DNA of 15,550 nt, taken from positions 1-15,550 of the forward strand of contig JAACEA010000474.1 of NCBI GenBank assembly GCA_009936695.1, written 5' to 3'. This stretch comes from Planctomycetia bacterium (GTDB taxonomy: Bacteria; Planctomycetota; Phycisphaerae; Phycisphaerales; SM1A02). The notes beneath the pieces were generated by a model. The model saw nothing but the letters and a program-made list of their open reading frames with translations, did no database searches and was not told the DNA's origin. This document shows, piece after piece, positions 1 through 6,650 of the stretch; the first letter of the stretch is position 1, and each line of letters starts with the position of its first letter. The position numbers and the translations under genes were made by a program.

Positions 1-1073
1 ACGAGTCCGTAGCGGTTCTTGAAGTACGAGACGGGATCGGCCAGCAGCGCTTCGACCGTCTCGGGCTTGTCCTCGTCGGTCCACTGCTTGAGATCGTTGA
101 TCGCGAACCAGCGGGCGATCGGCGAATCGGTGTTGTTGGGGCCTCGCTCCGCGAGCTGTTCGCGAAGCAGCGTGACCGGGACGTCCATCGCCCCGTCCTT
201 CACCGCGATTCGGAATTCCAGCACGCCGGCACCGCGGAGAAGTCGCTTGAGATCCTCGGGGTCGTCGAGTCCGGTCCGCTGGGCCTCGAAGTCGGCGTAG
301 GTCGAACGAAGGGTCTCGATCTCCGCCTGGAGGTGCGGGAACTCGGCCTGGAGCTCGGCGAACGCGACGGCGCGGTCGCTCGTCGAGGCGTCGAGTTCGC
401 CGTCGTCTCCCCGCGTCTTCGCGGTGCCGTCGAGAGCCAGGATGTTGAAGAGTCGGTCGTCGCCGAAGGTCTGGGAGAGAATCGTGTTCTCGAGGTTCTC
501 GACCGTGATCTCCGAACGGGCGATGCGGTCGAGGAGTCCGTCCACCGTCGCCTCGTCGACGGGATCCGCGGCTTCCGCCGCCGCGAGCTCCCCGCGGGCG
601 TCGCGGGCGTCGTTCCACGCCGCCTGGAGCCGCGTGAACTCCGCTCGGCGGGCGTCGGTGCCGCCGAACCGTTCCACGGCATCCCCTGCCTCGAGGGACG
701 TCTCCAGCTCGCTCGGCCGGATTCGGGAGACCGCGAGCAAGGCGTCGAGCGCATCTCGATAGGTCTGCTGCAATGCTCGGACGTCGTCGTTCGGCAGCGG
801 CATGACGACCTCGATGCGGTCGCGGCCGACCGGCTGCATCGCGATGTCCAGGATGCCCTGCGGGTTCACACGCTGCTTCAGCACGTCGATCGTCTGTGCC
901 AGCACCTCGTCCGGATCCGAGTCGTCCGCGACCTTGACGGCGTAGATGAGGCTCACGCCGCCCTGGAGGTCCTTCCCGAGCCGGATCTTCGTCTTGGGCG
1001 GATAGACCGCCCAGACGCAGACGCCAACGATCAGGCCGATCAGGATGAGACTCTGGGGGATGTTGTTCTTCAT
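1..1073 (-). CDS. secD: Protein translocase subunit SecD (C-terminal part outside window)
   Basis: SecD is a membrane subunit of the Sec accessory complex that uses the proton gradient to help pull exported proteins out of SecYEG. The frame starts at ATG 1073 and runs off the left edge after 357 codons. It has a transmembrane segment at about residues 8-24, then the SecD signature LGKDLQGG (32-39; usually LGLDLQGG), then the first half of the periplasmic P1 region (LKQRVNPQGILD at 65-76, RIEVVMP at 86-92). The conserved path resumes at DDPEDLKRLL and GVLEFRI (270-289). About 175 mostly helical, charged residues (roughly 95-268) lie between these two parts. yajC lies 73 nt upstream and tgt before it, the usual tgt-yajC-secD order. 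Whether SecF follows or is fused cannot be seen. No clear ribosome binding site precedes the ATG. Confidence 0.95.
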   Translation of the reverse strand, partial: MKNNIPQSLILIGLIVGVCVWAVYPPKTKIRLGKDLQGGVSLIYAVKVADDSDPDEVLAQTIDVLKQRVNPQGILDIAMQPVGRDRIEVVMPLPNDDVRALQQTYRDALDALLAVSRIRPSELETSLEAGDAVERFGGTDARRAEFTRLQAAWNDARDARGELAAAEAADPVDEATVDGLLDRIARSEITVENLENTILSQTFGDDRLFNILALDGTAKTRGDDGELDASTSDRAVAFAELQAEFPHLQAEIETLRSTYADFEAQRTGLDDPEDLKRLLRGAGVLEFRIAVKDGAMDVPVTLLREQLAERGPNNTDSPIARWFAINDLKQWTDEDKPETVEALLADPVSYFKNRYGL

Positions 1074-1146
1074 TGGGGGATCGACGAACGTTGGTGTTGA
1101 GGCGGTTGGGCGTGGTTCAGAGGGCCGTCGGCGGCGCGCCGGGGGC

Positions 1147-1575
1147 TCATTCGGACTCGAGCACCTGCTGCACGGCATCGCGTGCGAAGGTCATTCTCGT
1201 GTTGCTGCTCTCGTCGACCTTGAGCACGACGGTGTCGGCGTCGAGTTCGACCACCGAGCCGATCACGCCACCGATGGTGCGGATGCGGTCGTGCTTCTTG
1301 ACACTGCTGAGAAGGGCCTCCCGCTTCTTCCGCTCCTTGCGCTGTCCGAAGACGCTGAAGAGGATCATCACGAGGATGAGCGGCAGGAACATGAAGAGCA
1401 GGAAGTCACCGCCGCCGGGCTCGGCCTGCGTGGCGATGGGATCTCCACCGGCGGCACCGTCGGCGGCCATGGTTCCGGTGCCCTGGCGTCCGAGTGGAGG
1501 CGTGGCTTGCCCGAGGAGGCCGGGCATGGCGGGCGGGAAGGAGATCGTGAGGTCGGCTTGATGGGAGGAGGTCAT
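1147..1575 (-). CDS. yajC: Preprotein translocase subunit YajC
   Basis: YajC is a small single-pass inner-membrane protein that associates with SecDF and the Sec holotranslocon. The 142-residue product has a Gly/Ala/Pro-rich N-terminal stretch of about 55 residues, one hydrophobic segment (about 57-77, rich in Phe, Leu and Ile), a basic stop-transfer cluster (GQRKERKKRE), and the conserved YajC domain with the motif KKHDRIRTIGGVIGSVVEL, the family's KxGDxVxTxGGxxGxV pattern. The N-terminal extension is longer than in E. coli YajC (110 residues). Its ATG overlaps the tgt stop in an ATGA junction (1572-1575), so translation is probably coupled. secD follows 73 nt downstream. Confidence 0.95.
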   Translation of the reverse strand: MTSSHQADLTISFPPAMPGLLGQATPPLGRQGTGTMAADGAAGGDPIATQAEPGGGDFLLFMFLPLILVMILFSVFGQRKERKKREALLSSVKKHDRIRTIGGVIGSVVELDADTVVLKVDESSNTRMTFARDAVQQVLESE

Positions 1576-2837
1576 GATGTCTTCGAGCCTTCGGCGTCGG
1601 GATTCGGCCCCGCACCGTCGGAGGACGATGCGACCGACGACCCGTCAGCGGCCTTCCGAAGGCCGTCGGGGGCGTCGAGAACCGGCCAGCGGCCGGAGAG
1701 CGAAGACCAGGAATCATCCCGGATCGCGGCTCGGATGTCCAGCAGCAGCCTTTGGAAGTGGCGAAGGTTGTGCAGGCTGCACAGGATCGGGCCCACCATC
1801 TCACCGGCGAAGAAGCAGTGCCGGAGGTAGGCCCGGCTGAATCCTCCGCCGCACGCCGGACAGTCGCATTCGGGGTCGATGGGTCCTTGATCCTCTCGAA
1901 ATCGGGCGTGACGAAGCCGGAGCGGCCCCTGGGTGGTGAAGACCGAGGCCATTCGCCCGTTGCGGGTCGGAAGGACGCAGTCGAACATGTCGACCCCGGC
2001 CGCCACGGCCATCGCGATATCCCGCTCGTAGCCGACGCCCATGAGATATCGGGGCCGGTCCTCGGGAAGCCGAGGGGCGGTGAATTCGACGATTTTCCGG
2101 ATGAGTTCCGGTCCTTCCCCCACCGCCACCCCACCGATGGCGTAGCCGGGCAGGTCGATGCCGCACACGCCGTCGATCGACGCCGCCCGTCGATCGAGGT
2201 CCGTGCCGCCCTGCACGATGCCGAAGAGGGCCTGTTCGTCGGGACGACGGTGGGCCCGGACGCATCGTTCGAGCCATCGAATGGTGCGTTCGTTCGCGGT
2301 GCGAAGCCGGGCGTCCCAGTCCTTGGGCTCCGGGATTCTCGTCCGCGGGCTTCCCGACCCGTGTCGGGCGTGCGGCGAGGGCGGACAGTCGTCGAATGCC
2401 ATGATGATGTCGGCACCGATCGCGTTCTGGACCGCCATCGAGGACTCCGGGCCGAGATGGACTCGGGCGCCGTCGACGAACGACTTGAAGGTCACGCCGT
2501 CCTCGTCGATCGCGTTGATGTCCGACATCGAGAACGCCTGGTACCCGCCCGAGTCGGTGAGGATGGGGCCGTCCCACCGCATGAAGCGATGGCTTCCGCC
2601 GAACCGCTCCAGAAGTTCGGTGCCCGGACGGAGCATCAGGTGGTAGGCGTTGTTCAGCAGGATCTCGGAACCGGTGTCCCGGACCTGTGACGGCAGGACG
2701 CCCTTCATCGCCGCCGCGGTGGCGACGGGCATGAAGGCCGGTGTGCTGAAGTCGCCGTGTGGGGTGCTGACGGTGCCGGTCCGCGCCGAGTTCGTGGAGC
2801 AGCGGGACTCGACCTTGAATCGGAGCGGGCCGCTCAA
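1572..2837 (-). CDS. tgt: Queuine/preQ1 tRNA-ribosyltransferase (tRNA-guanine transglycosylase)
   Basis: Tgt exchanges guanine-34 of GUN-anticodon tRNAs for the queuosine precursor preQ1. All active-site parts are visible in the 421-residue protein: LTDSGG with Asp95, the FDDCPP segment with Asp150, GIVQGG (206-211), GVGYERD (267-273) and DMFDCVLPTRNGR with the nucleophile Asp286. The zinc site is Cys324, Cys326, Cys329 and His356. Two features are unusual: about 17 extra residues after FDDCPP (roughly 154-171) and a Ser/Gly/Asp-rich tail of about 40 residues. The start is TTG at 2837, overlapping the rhomboid stop as TTGA. It is preferred because the family's conserved N-terminus (RTGTVSTPHGDF) begins close behind it and no ATG or GTG fits. 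No other queuosine gene is in the window. Confidence 0.96.
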   Translation of the reverse strand: MSGPLRFKVESRCSTNSARTGTVSTPHGDFSTPAFMPVATAAAMKGVLPSQVRDTGSEILLNNAYHLMLRPGTELLERFGGSHRFMRWDGPILTDSGGYQAFSMSDINAIDEDGVTFKSFVDGARVHLGPESSMAVQNAIGADIIMAFDDCPPSPHARHGSGSPRTRIPEPKDWDARLRTANERTIRWLERCVRAHRRPDEQALFGIVQGGTDLDRRAASIDGVCGIDLPGYAIGGVAVGEGPELIRKIVEFTAPRLPEDRPRYLMGVGYERDIAMAVAAGVDMFDCVLPTRNGRMASVFTTQGPLRLRHARFREDQGPIDPECDCPACGGGFSRAYLRHCFFAGEMVGPILCSLHNLRHFQRLLLDIRAAIRDDSWSSLSGRWPVLDAPDGLRKAADGSSVASSSDGAGPNPDAEGSKTS

Positions 2838-4087
2838 CGCCGTGACGCCTCGCGAAGGGTCTTCTTCTCCTTCGACGTGAGGCTCTGCAGGCCGTTGGCA
2901 TGGATCTTCGCGAGAATCCGATCGATCTCGCTGTCGGCCACCTTCGAGACGCCCGATCCGCGCACCTTGCCGGCCCGATAGGCCGCGCCGCTCCGACTGG
3001 TGGGGTCGTACCGCCCGAGGAAATCGAAGAAACCATGCAGGCTGTGCGGGTGACGGATGAACCAGAAGCCCGCGACCGCACCCCCGATGTGAGCCGCTTC
3101 ACCGCCGGCGTTGTCGCTGCCGAAGATCACCGAGAAGAGCGCCAGCCCGACCAGCCCGTACGCCATCGTCGAGAGGCGCATCGGGATCACGAAGAACAGA
3201 AGGACCCGCGCGGTCGGCATCAGGAACGCGGAGGCGATCACGACGCCGAACACGCCCGCGCTGGCACCGACGAGCGGAAGCCCGGGATCGTTGACCAGAA
3301 GCACGGGGAACTCACGGCCGGTCAGTTGGAGCGCCGTCCATCCCGCGAAGTTCAGGAGGAGGTAGGCGCCGGCTCCGGCCATCCCGCAGAGGAGATAGAA
3401 CGCGAGGTATCGCTTCCTTCCCAGGTACTGCTCGACCATGCTCCCGAAGAAGTAGAGCCCGATCATGTTGAACAACAGGTGGGTCAGATTCGCGTGGAGG
3501 AACTGGAAACTGATGAAACGCCAGAACTCGAACCCTCGCAGCCCCCAGAATTCATCGAGTTGGAGCAGGGCCCGCGCTGTGGAGAAGTAGCCGTAGGTCC
3601 AGATCGGGCCCTTGATCGCCACCTCTTCGAAGAGCTGGAGCGTTCCCTTCCTGGTGGCTCCCGTCTCGTCCCGGATGGTGTAGGACCCGGTGGCGAGCCT
3701 CGGGCCGTTGTCGGTCTCCTCGAGGATCGGGATCGAGTAGAAGCCCCGGGGATTCGAAGGCAGCCCCGGAATCGCCGTCGGTCGACCGCCGGGAGGCGCC
3801 GCCGTGAAGACGGGCCAGCGTCCCTCCTTGATCTGCGCGAGCGAGGGAAGTCGCAGGGCGGTGCGATCCACCGGATCGAGCACGGCGCCCTCCGGCAGAC
3901 CCGGGGCCATCGAACGCAGCGGCGCGATGGTCGGTGGCAGGAACTGGTCGAGGACGAACACCGCGATGCAGATCGTGATGATCCAGCGGTTGATCGACCA
4001 CGTTCGAGGGCCTCCCCCGCCTCCGCCGGGTCGGAATCGCTCCGGCTGGCCACTCGATCTCGCGTAATCTCGGTCGTAGACGCCCAT
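2834..4087 (-). CDS. Rhomboid family intramembrane serine protease with DUF6576-like C-terminal tail
   Basis: Rhomboids cleave transmembrane helices inside the membrane with a Ser-His dyad. The 417-residue protein has a Gly-rich N-terminus, a first membrane helix (about 33-50), a long polar segment (about 52-183), the EFWR motif of loop L1 (187-190), the HxxxxHxxxN helix (His198, His203, Asn207), the catalytic GASAG with Ser276, and the catalytic His333 in AAHIGG. The dyad is intact, so it is probably active. The polar segment between helix 1 and the WR motif is well over 100 residues, far longer than in GlpG. After the last helix, residues 386-417 form a charged element (EIDRILAKI...GLQSL...) also found in the upstream M50-like protein. 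It lies 28 nt after that gene and overlaps tgt by 4 nt. No Shine-Dalgarno is evident. The substrate is unknown. Confidence 0.93.
   Translation of the reverse strand: MGVYDRDYARSSGQPERFRPGGGGGGPRTWSINRWIITICIAVFVLDQFLPPTIAPLRSMAPGLPEGAVLDPVDRTALRLPSLAQIKEGRWPVFTAAPPGGRPTAIPGLPSNPRGFYSIPILEETDNGPRLATGSYTIRDETGATRKGTLQLFEEVAIKGPIWTYGYFSTARALLQLDEFWGLRGFEFWRFISFQFLHANLTHLLFNMIGLYFFGSMVEQYLGRKRYLAFYLLCGMAGAGAYLLLNFAGWTALQLTGREFPVLLVNDPGLPLVGASAGVFGVVIASAFLMPTARVLLFFVIPMRLSTMAYGLVGLALFSVIFGSDNAGGEAAHIGGAVAGFWFIRHPHSLHGFFDFLGRYDPTSRSGAAYRAGKVRGSGVSKVADSEIDRILAKIHANGLQSLTSKEKKTLREASRR
2903..2929 (-). repeat. Near-identical coding repeat, copy in the rhomboid tail
   Basis: These 27 nt match 4230-4256 in the M50-like gene at 25 positions. 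They encode the core of the shared C-terminal tail (EIDRILAKI in the rhomboid, EMDRILAKI in the M50-like protein). Identity extending to the DNA level suggests duplication or gene conversion of the tail, not convergence. Confidence 0.7.
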
Positions 4088-4115
4088 GGAGGGGGGAGTC
4101 TAACCAAGGGACGGT

Positions 4116-5210
4116 TCAGCGGTCGGAATCACCGGAATCCTCCGGCGCCGGCCGCTCCCGGCAACGCCGAGTCGCCGCATCGAGCACCGCTCGCTCCTGC
4201 TCGTCCAGTGACGCGAGTCCGTTCGTGTTGATCTTGGCGAGAATCCGATCCATCTCCGCCTCCGCCGCGTCGACGGCCGCGATCCGGCGCTCGTCGAGAC
4301 GGCGGACGGACTCCGCATCGGCTTCGGCGGACTGCTGGTCCAGCAGGGCGTCGAGGCGAAGGTCCACGACCTCGGGTACGCCGCCACCGACCGCATCCGC
4401 GATCGCCTCCAGCCGTCGATGCTCGCGATGCAGACAGGCCGCGGAGAGCAGGGCCACGAGCACGAGCACCGCATTGAGGGCGAGGATGCCGATGACGCCC
4501 AGCGCCACGGTGGCGACCACCCCCACACGATGGGTGTATCGCCGGGCACGGGCGTTTCCGACCCTCGGCAGCATCACCGCCTCGAGCATCGAGGCGCCCC
4601 GGAACGGCGGGGCCGGCAGCAGGTTGGCACCACTCACGAGGATGGCCGCGACGCCGAAGAGGTACAGGGACTCGAGCCACGCGGACGTCGCGATTTCAGG
4701 CGAATAGATGCCCGTGAACCCGAACGGATCCGGCGAGGGCGCGACGTCCGTGCCGTAGACGAGCCCCGCCATCGCGGCCACGGCGAGCAGGAGCGTGAGA
4801 AGCGGGCCGGATGCGGAGATCAGGAGCGCCGACCGCCAGTCGTCCGGCATCACGAGCGTCTCCATGCCGCCGAGGGGCTGAAGCACGATCTCGGGCATGT
4901 CGCCACCCAGCCGCCGGGCCATGAGCAGGGTCACCCACTCATGAACGAAGACGCATCCGCACAAGGATGCGAGAAAGACCGCGGCCGGCAGCGGCCCCAG
5001 CAGAAAACTCGAATCCCCGGAGAACCAGCCGGCACGGAAGAGGATCGTCACCACCGTGCCCAGCAGCACCGCATGCGCCCGAACGATCGTGCCGCCGAGG
5101 CGAAGCACCGGGACCGACCACGACAGTGGATCGCCGAACCGAGGTCCGGAGGCGTGGCTCCGGAGCCCCCCGTTCCGCGCCTGGCCGCCATTCATCTTCA
5201 TTCCGGCCAT
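4116..5210 (-). CDS. M50 (site-2-protease-like) membrane protein, probably catalytically inactive
   Basis: The fold resembles SpoIVFB/site-2 protease zinc enzymes: an N-terminal SW...RLGGTIVRAHA stretch, a helix carrying HEWVTLLMARRLGG, then LQPLGGM and SASGPLL, then NLLPAPP. The key residues are degenerate. The HExxH motif reads His90-Glu91-Trp-Val-Thr94, so the second zinc His is Thr. The NxxPxxxLDG motif has Arg204 where the zinc-binding Asp should be, and the Asn of the AGPxxN motif is missing. About five hydrophobic segments are followed by a charged helical region (about 261-315) and a tail (318-349) nearly identical to that of the neighbouring rhomboid. I chose ATG 5210 (364 residues) because GGAGGT lies 5 nt upstream. 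ATG 5249 would overlap the NUDIX gene by 52 nt, and ATG 5201 would give an ATGA overlap. Probably a pseudoprotease or scaffold; the role is inferred. Confidence 0.85.
   Translation of the reverse strand: MAGMKMNGGQARNGGLRSHASGPRFGDPLSWSVPVLRLGGTIVRAHAVLLGTVVTILFRAGWFSGDSSFLLGPLPAAVFLASLCGCVFVHEWVTLLMARRLGGDMPEIVLQPLGGMETLVMPDDWRSALLISASGPLLTLLLAVAAMAGLVYGTDVAPSPDPFGFTGIYSPEIATSAWLESLYLFGVAAILVSGANLLPAPPFRGASMLEAVMLPRVGNARARRYTHRVGVVATVALGVIGILALNAVLVLVALLSAACLHREHRRLEAIADAVGGGVPEVVDLRLDALLDQQSAEADAESVRRLDERRIAAVDAAEAEMDRILAKINTNGLASLDEQERAVLDAATRRCRERPAPEDSGDSDR
4230..4256 (-). repeat. Near-identical coding repeat, copy in the M50-like tail
   Basis: Partner of 2903-2929, same strand and reading phase, about 1.3 kb away, with two mismatches over 27 nt. 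It encodes EMDRILAKI of the M50-like protein's C-terminal tail. Confidence 0.7.
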
Positions 5211-5797
5211 GTCCCACCTCCGGACTGGCGGGCTCGAAAGAGATGCCACGCGGTGATGCTCTTGCCGTCGTCCAGGCTTCCGTCGAGGATCGCGGCGTCG
5301 ATCGAGGCCGGCGACATCGGAATCACCTCGATCTCCTCGCCCGGTTCGAGCCGACGCGGGACGGGCTCGAGTCCGGTCGCGACGAAGGCGTGCATTCGCT
5401 CGTCACAGAATCCCGGGCTCGTGTAATAGGCCCCGATCGCGTCGATGCGTCCGGCCCGGCGGCCGACCTCCTCCTCGAGCTCCCGGCCCGCGGCGAGATC
5501 GGGGCGTTCACCGGGTTCGAGTTTTCCGGCGCAGAACTCGAGGAGCATCCGACCCACCGGAAGCCGGCCGACCCGGATCATGAGGATGGTCCCGTCGGAT
5601 TCGACCGGGATGACCGTGACCGCCCCCGGGTGTCGGACGACGTCCTTGCGAATCCATCGGCCGTCGACCTCGAATTCCCGGCGCTCGACCCGGATCACCG
5701 GGCCCTCGTGGGTGACCACCGGCTCGCTGCCGATGCCTGCGGGGATCCCTCGATCTCCGGCTCGAACGTCGTCATTCGATTCGTGACGCGTTTGCAT
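5198..5797 (-). CDS. NUDIX hydrolase, ADP-ribose pyrophosphatase (NudF)-like
   Basis: The 199-residue protein carries a perfect NUDIX box, Gx5Ex7REUxEExGU, at about residues 91-112 (GKLEPGE ... RELEEEVG). The flanking pattern is that of ADP-sugar pyrophosphatases: FCAGKLEPGE ahead and YYTSPGFCDERMHAF behind the box. Such enzymes split ADP-ribose or other nucleotide sugars into AMP and a sugar phosphate; the exact substrate cannot be read here. The start ATG 5797 is supported by AGGAG six nt upstream (5804-5808). A longer frame to 5881 would run into the divergent ABC gene and has no such site. The gene appears to be first in the minus-strand unit leading to secD. Its stop overlaps the start of the M50-like gene by 13 nt. 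Confidence 0.9.
   Translation of the reverse strand: MQTRHESNDDVRAGDRGIPAGIGSEPVVTHEGPVIRVERREFEVDGRWIRKDVVRHPGAVTVIPVESDGTILMIRVGRLPVGRMLLEFCAGKLEPGERPDLAAGRELEEEVGRRAGRIDAIGAYYTSPGFCDERMHAFVATGLEPVPRRLEPGEEIEVIPMSPASIDAAILDGSLDDGKSITAWHLFRARQSGGGTWPE
5204..5221 (-). promoter_or_regulatory. Ribosome binding site deciding the M50-like start
   Basis: On the minus strand GGAGGT (5221-5216) lies 5 nt before ATG 5210, inside the end of the NUDIX gene. It is the strongest Shine-Dalgarno match I see in the left operon and favours this start over ATG 5249 or ATG 5201. Confidence 0.7.
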
Positions 5798-5810
5798 CTG
5801 GCGCTCCTGT
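5798..5810 (-). promoter_or_regulatory. Ribosome binding site of the NUDIX gene
   Basis: AGGAG at 5808-5804 on the minus strand is 6 nt before ATG 5797. It supports the short start and leaves only 28 bp between the divergent NUDIX and ABC start codons. Confidence 0.7.
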
Positions 5811-5825
5811 GGAGATGATACGTCC

Positions 5826-6650
5826 ATGCCTTCGATTTCCGAGGAATCAAAACCCCCGATCGTGTCCCTTCGGGGGATCAAGAAGAGCTTCGACGGGCGT
5901 CCGGTGCTTCAAGGGCTGGATCTCGACGTCAAGACCGGGCGTTCGCTGGTGATCATGGGGCCGAGCGGATGCGGAAAGAGCGTGCTTCTCAAGCACATCG
6001 TCGGTTTGCTCCGGCCGGATTCGGGTGAAGTCCGTTTCCACGGTCAACGCATCGACGACACCAACGAACGCGGACTCCGACCCATCCGACGGCGAATCGG
6101 CTTCCTCTTCCAGGGGGCGGCCCTCTTCGATTCGATGACGGTTCGGGACAACGTCGCATTCCCGCTGCTCGAGACCGGGCAGGCGGGCCCGGATCTGGAG
6201 GCCCGGGTCCGCGAGACCCTTGATCGGGTCGGGCTCGCGGACACCCTCGACAAGATGCCTGCGGAACTCTCCGGCGGCATGCGGAAGCGCGTGGGTCTCG
6301 CGCGGGCGATCGTGCTCGAGCCGGAAATGGTGCTGTACGACGAGCCGACCACCGGCCTCGATCCGATCCGGGCGAACGTCATCAACGATCTCATCGTCCG
6401 GCTTCAACGTGAATTGAACATCACCAGCGTCGTCGTGACGCACGATCTCGACTCCGCCTTCCAGGTCGCGGACCGGATGGTCCTTCTGCACGAGGGCCGG
6501 GTTCGCATGGAGGGCACGCCCGACGAGATGCGGCACACCACGGATCGAGTGGCCCGGGCCTTCCCCGAGGGCCGTGAGATGGTCGATGACCTCCAGCCCG
6601 ACGTGGCGGGCGTGCAGGGATCGCCGGAACGTGAGACACTGATCCCATGA
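5826..6650 (+). CDS. mlaF: MlaF-like ABC transporter ATP-binding protein
   Basis: Cytoplasmic ATPase of an MCE/Mla-type lipid transporter. The 274-residue protein has all ABC motifs: Walker A GPSGCGKS (45-52), Q-loop with Gln96 in FLFQGAALFDS, signature LSGGMRKRV (148-156), Walker B MVLYDEPTTGLDP (Asp172, Glu173) and the switch His206 in VVTHD. The FQGAALFDSMTV and SGGMRKRVGLARA wording is typical of the MlaF/Ttg2A branch and not of amino-acid or drug importers. The downstream gene encodes an MCE protein and overlaps by 4 nt (ATGA), which supports the assignment. The usual MlaE permease gene is not adjacent. The start ATG 5826 has only a weak GGAG 11 nt upstream. The gene diverges from the NUDIX gene. 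Confidence 0.93.
   Translation: MPSISEESKPPIVSLRGIKKSFDGRPVLQGLDLDVKTGRSLVIMGPSGCGKSVLLKHIVGLLRPDSGEVRFHGQRIDDTNERGLRPIRRRIGFLFQGAALFDSMTVRDNVAFPLLETGQAGPDLEARVRETLDRVGLADTLDKMPAELSGGMRKRVGLARAIVLEPEMVLYDEPTTGLDPIRANVINDLIVRLQRELNITSVVVTHDLDSAFQVADRMVLLHEGRVRMEGTPDEMRHTTDRVARAFPEGREMVDDLQPDVAGVQGSPERETLIP

Noticed and set aside
2900..4231. 443-codon plus-strand frame opposite the rhomboid
   Set aside because: Charged low-complexity translation with no family pattern; it crosses the boundary between two real genes.
4414..4428. HREH in the M50-like protein as a possible alternative zinc site
   Set aside because: Two histidines at HxxH spacing after the last hydrophobic segment, not in HExxH form and outside the membrane core; unlikely to rescue catalysis.
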